The notes under the pieces are model-generated. The model had not been told where the DNA came from, ran no database searches, and saw nothing but the letters and a program-made list of their open reading frames with translations. Shown piece after piece: positions 13,140 to 24,642 of a stretch of 64,000 nt of DNA (within the stretch, counting starts at the first letter, position 1; each line of letters begins with the position of its first letter). Position numbers and translations under genes: made by a program. The DNA is taken from contig OX485806.1 in NCBI GenBank assembly GCA_950295325.1, positions 28,084,001 to 28,148,000 on the forward strand, read 5' to 3'. This stretch comes from Polytrichum commune (taxonomy: Eukaryota; Streptophyta; Polytrichopsida; Polytrichales; Polytrichaceae).

Positions 13140-13331
13140 CGTATCCCGCTTTCTTCTCTCCTTCTCTGCAGTAATTTTTTGAGAGGATCATTGTACATGA
13201 GAAAAGTCGAAGATGCAACAGGCCTGTTGTCTAGGGACTCTGAAAGTTTCCTAAAATGGAGCTGTCTTAGAAGGCTCTTGCCGGCGATTAAAACACGAGT
13301 TCTCGTTGAATCTACAGGAAGGCTTTCCAAA

Positions 13332-13380
<49 letters not shown>

Positions 13381-14190
13381 CAGGTTTGAATTGACAGCGG
13401 CAGAGCAACAAGATAGTTAGAAGAGCCTTCACAAACCCCGGCACTGTAGTATCTCTTCCGTATCCCTCTATCAAGTTGTCTTCCGTATTCTCCAGTTGTC
13501 TTCTAAGAAGATCGTTGCATTCTGTCAAGTGACTAAGAAGAATCGAACATGCAGCAGGCCTGTTATCTCGGGACTCGGAAGGTTTTCACGAAGAGCTTAA
13601 AAAAGTGATAACTGGACACAGAAAGAGACAGAGATGGAGAAATACACTAGACAGTAGTTGAGACGTCATTTGCGAACTATTTAGCTGCGAGCCTTCTTGT
13701 ACCTTCACCCATAAGTTATGTCGAGGTTATGTCGTGTAAGAGCCGTTATAAGACAAGTTACTCAACTCGATAAATTCCTTCAAGTTGACAGCGGCAGAGC
13801 AACAACCCCCGTCACCATCGTAACTCTCCCGTATTCCTCTTCCATCCTAATCTCTTGTCTTCTCTCCAGTACTTTTTCAAGATTACTGCATTCTGCTAGA
13901 CGAATATGAGAAAAGTCAAAGACGCAACAAGCCTGCTATCTAGATACTTGGAAAGTTCTCGAAAGGAACTGTTGTATAAAGGCGAGACATACCTGCGATC
14001 ACGCAAAAAGTCTCCTGGAAGGTACTACATGAACGCATGCCAAGCAGCTTTCAATGCTAACGTCTCAACTACACTCTTGTATCTTGTATCTGGTCTCTTT
14101 CTCTTTCTGCCTCCTGTTTTCACGTTTTTAAGAACCTCGCTGCATTTGTGCAAGTTCGACAGTGGCAGATCAAGAACTGTAAGACTCGCC
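13140..14190 (+). repeat. Diverged 370-395 bp tandem repeats upstream of the GALS-like gene
   Basis: Three full units and a partial fourth. The landmark TTGACAGCGGCAGAGCAACAA (variant TTCGACAGTGGCAGATCAAG) occurs at about 13391, 13785 and 14155. A second landmark, GAGAAAAGTC or an equivalent followed by a GCAAC(A)AGGCCTG-like box, occurs near 13198, 13530 and 13906. Each unit also has a CT-rich tract with CCCGTAT. The units differ by many substitutions and small indels, so the array is old. It lies 0.3-1.4 kb upstream of the minus-strand GT92 start, so it forms the distal promoter or an upstream UTR region. Confidence 0.75.
13335..13375. repeat. (CT)n microsatellite
   Basis: Perfect CT run of about 20 units inside the first unit of the GALS-upstream tandem array. 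On the strand of the GT92 gene it reads (GA)n, the type of tract that GAGA-binding BBR/BPC factors recognise in plants. Confidence 0.9.
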
Positions 14191-14598
14191 GAAATGGGTT
14201 CTGGCAGAAGGAGATGTGTTGTGTTAATAATGAGTCGAGTGGATGTAGATGGAGATCGCGGGTCATGTGAGTTGAGACCGTGATCACGTAATTGTGGGCG
14301 GCCAGTGGGATGTTAGTTCATCGACGTCGCCATGATCGTCTACACAACGTGACGACCCGCTTATTTTAGCTTCCTTAAGTTTAGCCTGCAATCCACCTCC
14401 CGTCATGCGCTGCAATTTCTTTCGTCATGGAGCTCGTGGACTTTGAAACCGCCATTCTGGGAAGGGGATGAATACGTCACGGACCATGGTACGATGGTAC
14501 ATACTACGGTAGTACCGTGACGCACTCGTCACATTCCATAATAGTTTTCGTGACAATTCCATTTTTTGGCAGCTTGAAGAGTGAATAGACATACTTAA

Positions 14599-15215
14599 CA
14601 GTAATCTCCCGCTTAAGTACGCACCTTGATCTGTTGGTGTGCACTTAATTGGTAGTTGATAGGTGCGTACTTTATTCATATCGCTTTCTAAGCTCTATGA
14701 TTCGATGAATCGCAATGGGAAACGGATGAAACTTGAGATAATATGCTTGACTGAAGTCCAACGATGTGAAATCATTACAAAGTTGAGCAAGTTGAATGCG
14801 TTGAGCAAGCGGGAGTATGAAGGTGCCATCCAAAAAGTCTGGGACAATCGGGAGAACATACGGCAACGAAATCCAGCTTATCGAGACATTCGCTAAATAT
14901 GAAAGTGTTACTTCAAAGGCTTTGAAGCTCTAGATAGCACTGTCCTCGACATCAACGACCAATTGCATTGCTCCGATGTTCAAACAAAAGTTGAATAGAT
15001 GTATGATGAACTATGACGATCATTTGAGATGTTTCAACGAAACGTTAACAAAGTGACATTTAATGTCAAGCATAAAAAATTAATGCATTCGCGACAAATG
15101 ACTTTGCATGACATGTTCAAACAATAAAGTATGAACCATGATTTTTGTTTAAAAAATTGCGCACTTAGCCAGGATGCGTACTTTAACGGGTGCATACTTA
15201 AGAAGGAGATTATTG
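14599..15215 (+). mobile_element. Non-autonomous pogo/Tigger-like element, copy 1
   Basis: Imperfect terminal inverted repeats: CAGTAATCTCCCGCTTAAGT on the left and, read inwards, CAATAATCTCCTTCTTAAGT on the right. The right end is followed by TA; the left flank reads AA, so the TA target duplication is not perfect. The ends clearly match the better preserved 689-bp copy at 20708-21396. Inside is a short frame with a CENP-B/pogo-type HTH and, near 15100, codons for RQMTLHDMFKQ and then a stop. There is no room for a DDE transposase domain. Confidence 0.75.
14705..14896 (+). pseudogene. Truncated pogo-like HTH protein (copy 1)
   Basis: The ATG at 14705 opens a 63-codon frame. It contains LTEVQRCEIITKLSKLNALSKR, then EGAIQKVW and NREN, the pattern of the CENPB_N/psq helix-turn-helix at the N-terminus of pogo-family transposases. 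Relative to copy 2 there is a small deletion (ALARE is missing between SKR and EYE). The frame stops at 14896, but a second conserved piece (KKLMHSRQMTLHDMFKQ, then a stop) follows about 200 bp on in another frame. So the gene is broken, but both ends of the original short protein remain visible. Confidence 0.65.
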
Positions 15216-15286
15216 TACTAAGAAGCTACAGTGGCCACAATGCATGTGGGGCCATCACTTTTGAATGAAATCCGGCAAACATTAAA

Positions 15287-16377
15287 CACCCCCGTACGAA
15301 CTTCCGGGGGTGTCAGATCTGGGTAGGGGCAGCCCTCCCGGGAAATTTTTGAACCCGACCGAAAATTGTTGCCCGCCCCGCCCAACTTCGAAAAAAACTT
15401 TGCCCTTGCAATTTTTTAAGGCCGCTTGATTACAAATCCCATATTGAGTGCACTTCACCTTCAAGGTCCAAAATCCAATATATATGTTCACTCCCATTGA
15501 GTAAATAAGCAATGGATTGGGATTTCATTATCAAAGTGAAATTATCAATAAAGCATGCAATTGATTTGGAAGTCAAAAATATTACAAAACCCTCACTAGC
15601 ACAGAGGTTATAATTTTTGTGACTTACAATTTGAAATTGTCTTTGTCATTCTAAAATGAAACTTAAATTAGTGTGCTGATTTAATATTTCTATTTATGAT
15701 ATTTTAGGTTTTTCTATTTTCACATGTATGCGTATGCATCCATTAATTAAATAAACTACAATTAATTACAAAAATAATTACAGTAAGTAAATTTTATAAT
15801 TTAGTAGACTTACCTGATTTGGTAAGCATAATTTCTAATTTATTTGGGATTAATTAGGAACAATCAAGATTAATCAGAATTAATTACATTCAATCACACT
15901 TAATTAGTTTGAATGCATATGAATACATGTGAAAGTACGCAAAATTACCTAAAATATTTTAAAATATACATACTAAATCAACATACTAATTTAAGTGTCA
16001 TTTTTGAATGACTAAGATAATTTCAAATTGTAAGTCACAAAATTATAACCTCTGTGCTACTGAGGATTTTGTAATATTTTTGACTTCCATGCTTTATTGA
16101 TGGTTTCACTTTGATAATGAAACCCCAGTCAATTGCTTGTTTACTCAATGAAAGTGAACGTATATATTGGATTTTGGATCTTGAAGGTAAAATGCACTCA
16201 ATATGGAATTTGTAGTCAAGCGGTCTTCAAAGCGGCCTTCAAAAATGCAAGGGCAAAGTTTTTTTCAAGTTGGACGGGGCGGGCAGCAGTTTCCGGTCGG
16301 GTTCCAAAATTTCCCGGGAGGGCTGCCCTGCCCGGATCTGACACCCCCGGAGTTCGTACGGAAGGTCGTACGGTGTG
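15287..16377. mobile_element. 1.09-kb foldback (hairpin) transposable element
   Basis: Two arms of about 430 bp in inverted orientation (about 15287-15720 and 15945-16377) flank a spacer of about 225 bp. Landmarks in both arms: CCGGGGGTGTCAGATC, the CTCCCGGGAAATTT block, TATATTGGATTTTGGA, and TTACAATTTGAAATTATCTT with small changes. The outer ends are CAC(A/C)CC-CGTACGA. It has no coding capacity beyond chance frames. I could not identify a clean target duplication. Confidence 0.75.
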
Positions 16378-17060
16378 ATTTAATGTCTGCCATTGAATCC
16401 CCTTATTCTTAGGATTCCTTTAATGCGCGGGCCACACAGCCTGTCTACTGTAGATGGGCCTCGCGGCTTCCACCGGCAATTGCTGGGTAAGTTCACGAGG
16501 ATACCTGCAATTTAGGGTGGATACCTGCCTAACCAACCCTCCCCCTTCGGTAACATTTGGAAGTCAATAAGATATGGCGCTGCATCAACGACTTCTCCAA
16601 AAAAAACGCAGCCCTTCAAAGCCTCAATCAATGAAAAAGAAAATGGCATGTAGCACACCATTCAGAATGTGAACAAGAATGGAGAAATCGCGCAACAATG
16701 AGGGACCACGAACCGTAATCACTTGAACCCCTGTCCGATCTAACGTGGCCGCATCATTGTCCTACGGGCACCACATGCCGAGGCCATTCAAACTGAATTG
16801 AATTTATTTGAAGAGTGGATTCCGACATCCAGAGAGTCAAGGAAAAAACAGCAGTCAATCACCATTTCAGCCCCGCATATAGGACTCATTAGTTAATGAA
16901 ACCACAAGTAATCTGGTATAATACACCGACTGTGTGTATCTCCCGGTTGAATCAAAGCCCGGATTCAAACCAAACAAAAAGCAATAAAAACAGAAGCGAA
17001 ATGACAAATGGGAGCAAGGAATCGACTCAATACCTGAAATCAGGTTCTAAATACTTCTCT
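16378..17060. other. Intergenic stretch without a recognised gene
   Basis: Mixed-composition DNA directly right of the foldback element. Nothing recognisable on either strand. Confidence 0.45.
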
Positions 17061-17355
17061 CCGAATCAAGAAAGAGCCAATGATAAACCCAGAACCTGGC
17101 CTTGAACGAAATCCAGCAGAAATTCGATGACGGCGAGGGCGAAGTCGTGTGCAAGCTGCGGCATTTTCCAGTCGACATCTGCGACCTTCTAGTGGCACTA
17201 GCGACCTACTCCAAATGTTTTCGACCCTGGAATCCGAAGCATGCAGGCACCCGGTGATACCTTCCATGCAGTCCAAGGCCACCAGGTACCTGCTTGCCGC
17301 TTGGGAACCCGGGAAGGTATTGCGCGCGACACTGTCTCCGGTGAAGCTACATTAA
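17061..17355 (+). other. GC-rich open segment of unknown nature
   Basis: A 300-bp GC-rich patch in AT-rich surroundings. One frame reads an 89-codon-or-shorter stretch with LRHFPVDICDLLVALATYSK and then a stop at the CGG-TGA; another frame is open to the TAA at 17355. No domain is recognised. It could be an exon of an unknown gene or a gene fragment. Lacking splice or homology evidence, I do not call a CDS. Confidence 0.25.
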
Positions 17356-20300
17356 ATGTTGTATTTTGTGTCATATGGTAATATTTTGTGTCACTGTGGG
17401 AACTTTTCTAATGACACTTGTGAGGAATAAGTATACAAATACGTCATCTTAATTTACTGTTTAGTTCTTCCACTTTTGAATTTTAGATACAAGTATGGTG
17501 CAGGTATTTGAGGGCATCCTTGTTTTTTTCCCAATATCATTTGGGTCTACATACCATGCAAAAATCTTCATACCAAGGTAAAGTCGTCCTTGTATCAATA
17601 TGGCTCGGAATGCCAGGGTTGACCCAAATGATAACTCAAGTGTGCAGAGATTCTCTCACTTTGGGATGCCCACCAAATATCAAGGTTTGGAGGGTGTTAT
17701 GATTTCGATCAGTGGTCGGGGAGATTTTTGGGCATGGTCGGTTGAGATCCTAGTGTTTGCAAGTCGAACCGGTTCCATGTTGACATCCTTCGGTTTTCCT
17801 TTATTGAATTGGAGTATATTCTATAAATTCCTCTAAAATGATTGGTAATTTTCATGCAGTCTTGAACTTCAACCGGTTATTTCTCAAACTCGACCGGTTC
17901 ATCTGTAACTAACTGCCGGTTCTCCCCAATCATAGATTTCGATGCCCGTAGATATGTTCCTTGATGCCATCATTGATGTTGATTATTGATATTGCGGATT
18001 TTTTTGTGTGCTAGGCCAATACCGGTCCAAACCATAAATATGACATGCGATTGTAGCTCTAGGTACGATGATTACAAAGTTGAAGAACCCGTAGAGCGGT
18101 GTCAAGAGTGGCCCCATCTAAAACCAAGTAATCCACTTATCAATGGTATCCATTGGACTACGGTAGTGCACGAGAATGAATTGCCCATGGTTCAGTTTGG
18201 GCCCATACAAATGACCACGGAGGTTGAGGTACATAAATGTAGACCAAAGAAGTAGAAAAAAATGTGTGTATGTGTGTGCACGCATTGACTTCCAAAAGTA
18301 AGCAACACCCCTTAGAAACATACAACATTCTCTTAGAATTGGGAAAAAACTTACGTCATGTGGTACCAACATAGTCTACATAAAGTATATAGCTAGTCTC
18401 ATGTCAATTTCCACATTGATTGGACTCACATGCCAATAGTACATGGTAAAAATGTGAATTGAAGGTGTTACATTACTTTTGGAAAATTTCCAATTTGTTG
18501 AATTACGGGAGCAATCCACATTATAGCATGCAATAACTGAACAATAAAGTTGTCATACAATAACCAAGTTCAAACTAGGAACAATATCATCAGTTGTTAG
18601 ACGCATCATTAAACATTACGGAAATTTTATCCAAGCCTTAGAAATCTCTATCATTTGATATTCTACAACGGTTTTTTCTTGAGTGAGTTTTATGGGTTGG
18701 TCCATTTTTTTAAGTTGTCTACATGTTGTCTTGCATTTGTAGTCAACAACATTATTTGAACATGTGTTTTTGCATTGATGTGCATGATGGAGTTGTTCAT
18801 GTAAAAAAAACACCTTCTCAATTTGGAGCTCATCTGATAATATTGGACATCCATATGGTTTACTGATGCCTCATACTACGTTTAAGAACAAAATCCCTCC
18901 TTGGAATGAATATGATTGTAAGTATTGGAAACGGGGATTCCAATTTAGCCAACACTGCCTCATTGACGATGGGGTATTTTGGTTTTTGGTGCCCCAAATG
19001 ACAAACAAAGGTTGGATAGAATTTACGGATGAAGAAAATCCAATTCCAGGTTTTGGACAATTGGATATGCATGAACAACCTCGCTCTCTATATAGGTGAT
19101 TATCCATGAAAACGTAAATATTGGCCTTGAGCTCCTTTTGAATCATGTCATTCATCACACTAAATGGTTTATTTTAAAATTGTTGGTATGTAGGTTGGGT
19201 TTGAGAGCTTATGCATATGATTGGGTATAACATGTGCTTTCCATTATATTCTTAGCCGCACATGATATGTATTTGTTGAGGGATGCTTGTCAAGCATCCC
19301 TCAACCACTTGAGAAGTAATAAAGGTGTGAGTTTGATGCTTGGCGTAAAGGCTTTAATTTTGACATGTTTGGGTAACAAACACCTTGAGAGTGTTTGCAT
19401 TTGTTGCCATGCACCTTACACTGAACATCGTACCAATCCATGTGGTGAGAATATTGAGTTTCAAAAATATTAAACCCCAACGTGTGACAAAAACTAGCCA
19501 CTGTGCTTCCATGTCATAAACACAAATCATATTTAAATGAAAATATTAGAATATATATACGAGGTTGCATTAATTTGAGAAACATATAGTGAAGAGATCA
19601 TTGTGATGGATGACATTACCCGATTGCAATGCCAAGACTATTGGCTCTCAGATTGTTGAGGGATTTTGGAAGATTTGTCTAGATGATTTCCTTACTATAC
19701 TTGCAGGGGAAGAAGTTGTTAGTTTGTTCACCAACTATGAAGTTATCAAGCCTCTCCCAAGGTATGACTGCATAGTTGATGGTGTTGTAATGGTTTTTTT
19801 TTGAGATAACTTGTTGAGTCCATTGAAGGTCCTCAAATGCAAATTGGTTTGTCAGTGGATATTGAGTCAATCTTTCATAATATCATTATCAAATCTACAT
19901 GCACAACGTGAAAGGCAATCGGATCAACTTTGGCATCTTTGTTGTTTGTCTCGTAGTTGGGTTTGAGGACCATGAATTTGATTCTCATGTAATGAGATTT
20001 GTAAGTGTTTTGTGCAAATTAGAACTTGTTTCCAGCTATATCTTGATCATTTGTGTTGTAACCACAAAATTCAAAAGATTAATATGCTATGTGCAAGTGG
20101 ACATATGTTATTGGATCAACAAGTTTGTGTTATTAAACCAATTGGATCAACTAACCGATTAAAGATTCATAAAACTCCTAAATGATGCTCCAGTCGAATG
20201 GGTATAGAACAATCGTGGGTCTACACTAATATGAACAATAGATTGCAGTGAACAATTGTAGATTGACATTGAGAATCAATATAATTATCATACATAGCAA

Positions 20301-20555
20301 AATTCCATAACATCACATCAACTATTGGTACATAATTGAATCAAGTGCAATCATGAATAGTCGTGCACAACCTACAAATCATGTGAGCGTAGGCACATAA
20401 CAATAAGGTCTTTGCATTGAGCTATAGAATTTTGGCATCACGTGCTCAGAGAGGAAGAACACTTGATTACACGCACTATATTTGCATGAAACAGTTGTGC
20501 GCACTAACAAATTTGGATATGTTAATTTTGTTGCAAAACAAATATGTAGATCTAG
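17356..20555. other. AT-rich intergenic stretch
   Basis: No supported gene. An AACCGGTT-type box recurs in 17770-17910 (CGAACCGGTTCC, CAACCGGTTATT, CGACCGGTTCAT). Short frames at 18860-19160 and 19234-19473 lack motifs. Confidence 0.45.
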
Positions 20556-20700
20556 TGCATGATACATTTGTAGATATGATGCATAACACATTACCAAATA
20601 TGGTGCATAACACATTACCAAATATGGTGCATAACACATTAGCAAGTCTCATTTGCATAACACAATAACATATCTCGTTTGCATAACATATTGGTAGATA
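20556..20700 (+). repeat. 24-bp minisatellite next to a pogo-like element
   Basis: Tandem units of ATATGGTGCATAACACATTACCAA: two or three perfect copies and further degenerate ones. The unit length is a multiple of three, so a frame through it reads a repeated octapeptide (MVHNTLPN), but there is no sign that it is coding. The array ends about 10 bp from the TIR of the element at 20708. Confidence 0.85.
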
Positions 20701-20707
20701 TGGTGTA

Positions 20708-21396
20708 CAGTAACCTCCCGCTTAAGTACGCACCCGTTTAAGTACGCATTTTTTGGCAAAAAAATTAGGATTCAAGATTCATTACTTGAACATGTCGTGA
20801 ATTGTCATTTGGCGTAAGTTTTGAAGTTTTTTGTGTTTGGCTTTGAGGCCGACCGCTCGGATCTTGCTCTGAAATGATTCAAACGATTTCTTGAGGCCAT
20901 CAAATGTTTCCTCTGCTTCTGCTTGAACTTCAAGGCAGAGCAGCTAATCCTCGATGTCAAGAACATGCTTATAAAGAGAGTCAAAACCCTAGAATATAAC
21001 TTCGTTTTCTAAACCGACATTCAGTTCCTGAGTGTTAACATCGCCTTCACTAACGATGTACTCTCGGGCTAGAGCCCTTTTACTCGGAGTATTCGTTCTG
21101 CTAAGCTTCAAGATGATTTCACAACGTTGATGCTCATTGAGATGCTTTCCGTTTGGTTTCTTAGACATTGTAGCAAAACACAAGCGATTTGGGAAACCTT
21201 AAACCCTAAAGTACACACCTACCGGCTACAGCGAAACACAAGCGATAGCGATTTGGGAAACCCTAAATCCTAAAGTACGCACCTACCAACTATAGCAAAA
21301 CACAAGCAATTTGGGAAACCCTAAAGTACGCACCTACCAGCTAAATACACATAAACTGCCCATGTTTAAGTTGCGTACTTAAGCGGGAGGTTACTG
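20708..21396 (-). mobile_element. Non-autonomous pogo/Tigger-like element, copy 2 (complete ends)
   Basis: Perfect inverted termini CAGTAACCTCCCGCTTAAGT (extending into ACGCA) at both ends, flanked on each side by the dinucleotide TA, the target duplication of the Tc1/mariner/pogo superfamily. Length is 689 bp. CAGT-starting ends are typical of pogo elements. Inside each end the motif AAGTACGCA(C/T) recurs several times (for example 20735, 21215, 21275 and 21325 regions), giving subterminal repeats that could be transposase-binding sites. It carries one short reading frame on the minus strand. Confidence 0.85.
20782..21168 (-). pseudogene. Short pogo-like protein: HTH plus PIP-box-like tail, two in-frame TAGs
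   Basis: From the ATG at 21168 one frame runs 129 codons to the TAA at 20782, interrupted only by two TAG codons (the first at 20991-20989). The N-terminus has LNEHQRCEIILKLSRTN, then SKRALAREY and VSEGD, a pogo/CENP-B-type helix-turn-helix. The middle is charged and helical (ETFDGLKKSFESFQSKIRAV). The last residues are RQMTIHDMFK, close to a PCNA-binding PIP box (Q-x-x-I-x-x-hydrophobic-F). No DDE domain is encoded. The same two ends persist in copy 1, so a short protein without catalytic domain may have been the ancestral product. Both TAGs could be CAG-to-TAG transitions. Confidence 0.6.
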
Positions 21397-21398
21397 TA

Positions 21399-24300
21399 CA
21401 ACCAATGAAATGGGAACATGGAATGTTCTCAATGCCTAAGGTGGGTCCGTGGCTCGAAGCATGACTAACTTTGTTGGAGTTGACTTCGTCTATAGTTTGT
21501 CTTGTCATGCAAGTTGCGGGTAATAATGTGGGCATGACTAGTAAATTCAGGATTGGACATTGTCACGTGGTCCAAGGGCAGCGGATTCTTAGGCGGACAT
21601 AGCTCAATAGGGGTGCTTTAGCCTCTAGCCTTAAATCTAAGTGGTCATTTATATGAGCTTAAATCTATCTACATGTTTTTCCTTTGCGTGTTTTGGTTCA
21701 AGAGAAAGAATCTAATTGATAAGTATATTCATTGGTTTTAGATGGGGTTACTTATCAATACCTTGTAATTTTAATAGATATGACTACATGCCACCACTAC
21801 TCTCCCCATTTGTTTTGTTGTGACTAGAATTGTTCATCCATGTGCTCTCAAATGTATGTATGTACTTGACCTTCGGCATTTGTACAAGCCCAAATTAATC
21901 CATGGATATTTCATTCCAATGTAGGTAGGCATTGGTTCACTAGATGACATATGCAAATGCAAATGATATATTGCTTGGGTTTGAAAAAGTCCACTTTCGA
22001 CATCACTACTTTGGGGTGGGGGCGTGGGGATGGCATTGGCGAAGGATGTAGAAACTACGCGTGATAAAACACAGGGTCTACTATATTGTGCTCTAAGTGT
22101 AGGAACATTGGTATATATGCTAATACATTTGACATAACATCGTAAGATGACCCAAGTGGTCATATAAAACACCATGAAAACAAGGGACTAGATACAAAAA
22201 AATCATATACCTTGCATATCTATTATGAAATATGGATGATTATTTGTTGATTTTATGTGAATAATCAAGGGATGGTTGAAATCACTTGCAAGATCATTAC
22301 CCCCAATGGCTTCTAAATCAAAGTCTCATCATTCTCTATCTCCATAAAAACTTTAGCCCAATGAGCAAGGCTTTTGATTTATAACACAATTTGAGGACTT
22401 TGGAGAATTGGGGATTTTTTGGAATAAATTAATATAGGGTGCCATCAAATCAAAGATTCGACAATTTAGAAATTCCCATAGCATGGTAATGTTCACAAAA
22501 AATTACCATTGTTCTAAATATTAGCATGCCTTATAATTCATTCTACCATGTAAATAACCCCCCATAAATTACTATGTTATCGAAGGTGTATACTTGTTCT
22601 AGGAGGGAGTTCGCCCTGCATCACTAGGCAAATTCTTCAACCTTATAACTTTCATATCTAGGAAGTACATGCCACCATTTCACTCTCAGTAAATTTTACT
22701 ATGACAATAATATGTGAGCGGATTGTATAAGGATGCACAAAAGAAGAGGAGGAGGGTGCAATTCTAGTTTAATGAGCCAAAGCATGTGTTGACATTCCTT
22801 AAAAACCGCACCACTCCAATTTTGGAATTATATTATATAAATGCATGAATTGCAATTCACTTAGTTTCTTTGCACAAGTTTGTCCATATCATGAAGTGAA
22901 TGAATAAGTAGGCTTATCGCATGTGATAAACCTTTAAACACTTTATTTTGGTGCTTACAACAATCTTAAGTAGACGTTGACAAATATCAAACGCGCTTAA
23001 GGCAATCCAAAACAAAATATTTTGTGTTAAAAAATTGACTATGTCATAATAGCAACATGGTTAAGGGCAACACATCTTCAAATACCATAACAATTAGACA
23101 TTATGATGTGAAATTGCATCATAAGTTTTTTGGTTTCAAACACATTTTTCACCTTCTAAATGATAAGTTTTGAAAATGGTCCCGAGAAAGAAATTGTTCA
23201 TTTTGTTGCATATGAAGGCATGGACGTGTGTTTCATGAACCTACACTTCATTTGGATGGTGCATTGTATTGCAATGCAATATACTGTTTTGCAAAAATAA
23301 ATAAAAATAAATAAAATTCTATATAATTTTGTTTAGGTAGAAGTATGTCAATTACTCAAACAAGAGAATGGTTACATTAACATAACCCTTGTTAGTATTG
23401 TGTGTATAATACGTAGAGAATGTTTATGGTAGGTGTAAAAAATGGAATATAATTTTTTGAATATAGTGTATTAGCAAAGGAGAAAGGATGGATGACATCC
23501 ACTACCATAGATGATGTGGTTGTGTTTCGACCATTTATGGCAGCCACATCTTACAATCAAGATGTAGGATGAAGGTACCTATGAGGTCATCTCCACTGTC
23601 CATGCAAGTTTGCCGCTCATGAGCCTCTCCCTTCATGTATGTGGCCATTGACTTTATTGTTTTGGTGGACTTTAACATTATTGATCTGTTGTCCTTTGTC
23701 CGCCATAGATTCTGGGTGGTCATTCAAGCTGATCTCGCTTGCAATGAAAATTTGAACTTCTTTTGGGTGGCGCCTACCATGCCAAGCTTCCCTCCCAAAG
23801 TAGTCACGATGAAGATAATCACTGCCTTTGTTGTTTCAAATTGTTTTGAACTACCTATGTAGATCAATGGGTTTTTTTTCATGTTGTGGATTTGGTGCAC
23901 CCTTTTGCTGCTTGCAAGCCATGTGAATCAAGTCTCATCAAGCACTTTCATATAATGTGAGTCTCACCTTGTTTCCAAGAAGTTTTTGTTTTTTTCTCCG
24001 GAAATTGCTATTTCTTAAGCATGCTCATGTCCACCAACTCATATTAAGGACGTTCCATGTCCATGGAGTAGGCTCCCATTACCATGAGATGAGCACCCCC
24101 AAAAACATATCAAATTTTGATGATTTTTTTTTTCATGGGTTGCCCGTGATGCCTAAGAAGAAATAGATCTCCCCGTGCTACCCGGAAAAAAACCAAAAAG
24201 GGGTTTAAGACATTTGCCTCTCTCAACAAGTTGGGTGGAAATCAAGACTTGAAAAACATATGGGCTTTGTGAATGGAATGAACATATGGCTTACCCCCAA

Positions 24301-24642
24301 AAAGTCGGACACCATATAAACTATGGGGAGAGTATAAGTAAATTCTAATAATAGAACATGTTTAATTATATACGTGTATTTGTGAACACATGGATGAAGT
24401 TTCAAGGATGAATTGAACTAGGCCGGTGGATGAACAAAGAGGGTCCTTGAGAGGACCCTTTTCTCGCTCGCTATGTCGAGCTTCCACTCCCTGGCTATGG
24501 CTGATCGTCTCGTTGATCTCCATCGCGCTTCTTGCCTGCTGCGATGCTCCTCCTTTTCTGTGCGTGCTAAGGAAATTCATTGAAAATCATCAAGTTACGC
24601 TGAAACAAACGGGGAGAGAAGTGGTGGCCTGTAGCCCTAGCT
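21399..24642. other. AT-rich intergenic stretch and VIP3 5' flank
   Basis: No gene recognised. The last 200 bp before 24643 are richer in G and C and should hold the VIP3 promoter and 5' UTR. An open 75-codon frame at 23635-23862 has no motif. Confidence 0.45.

Noticed and set aside
20417-20668. Frame with repeated MVHNTLPN octapeptide
   Set aside because: Explained by the 24-bp minisatellite; no start context or flanking coding sequence.
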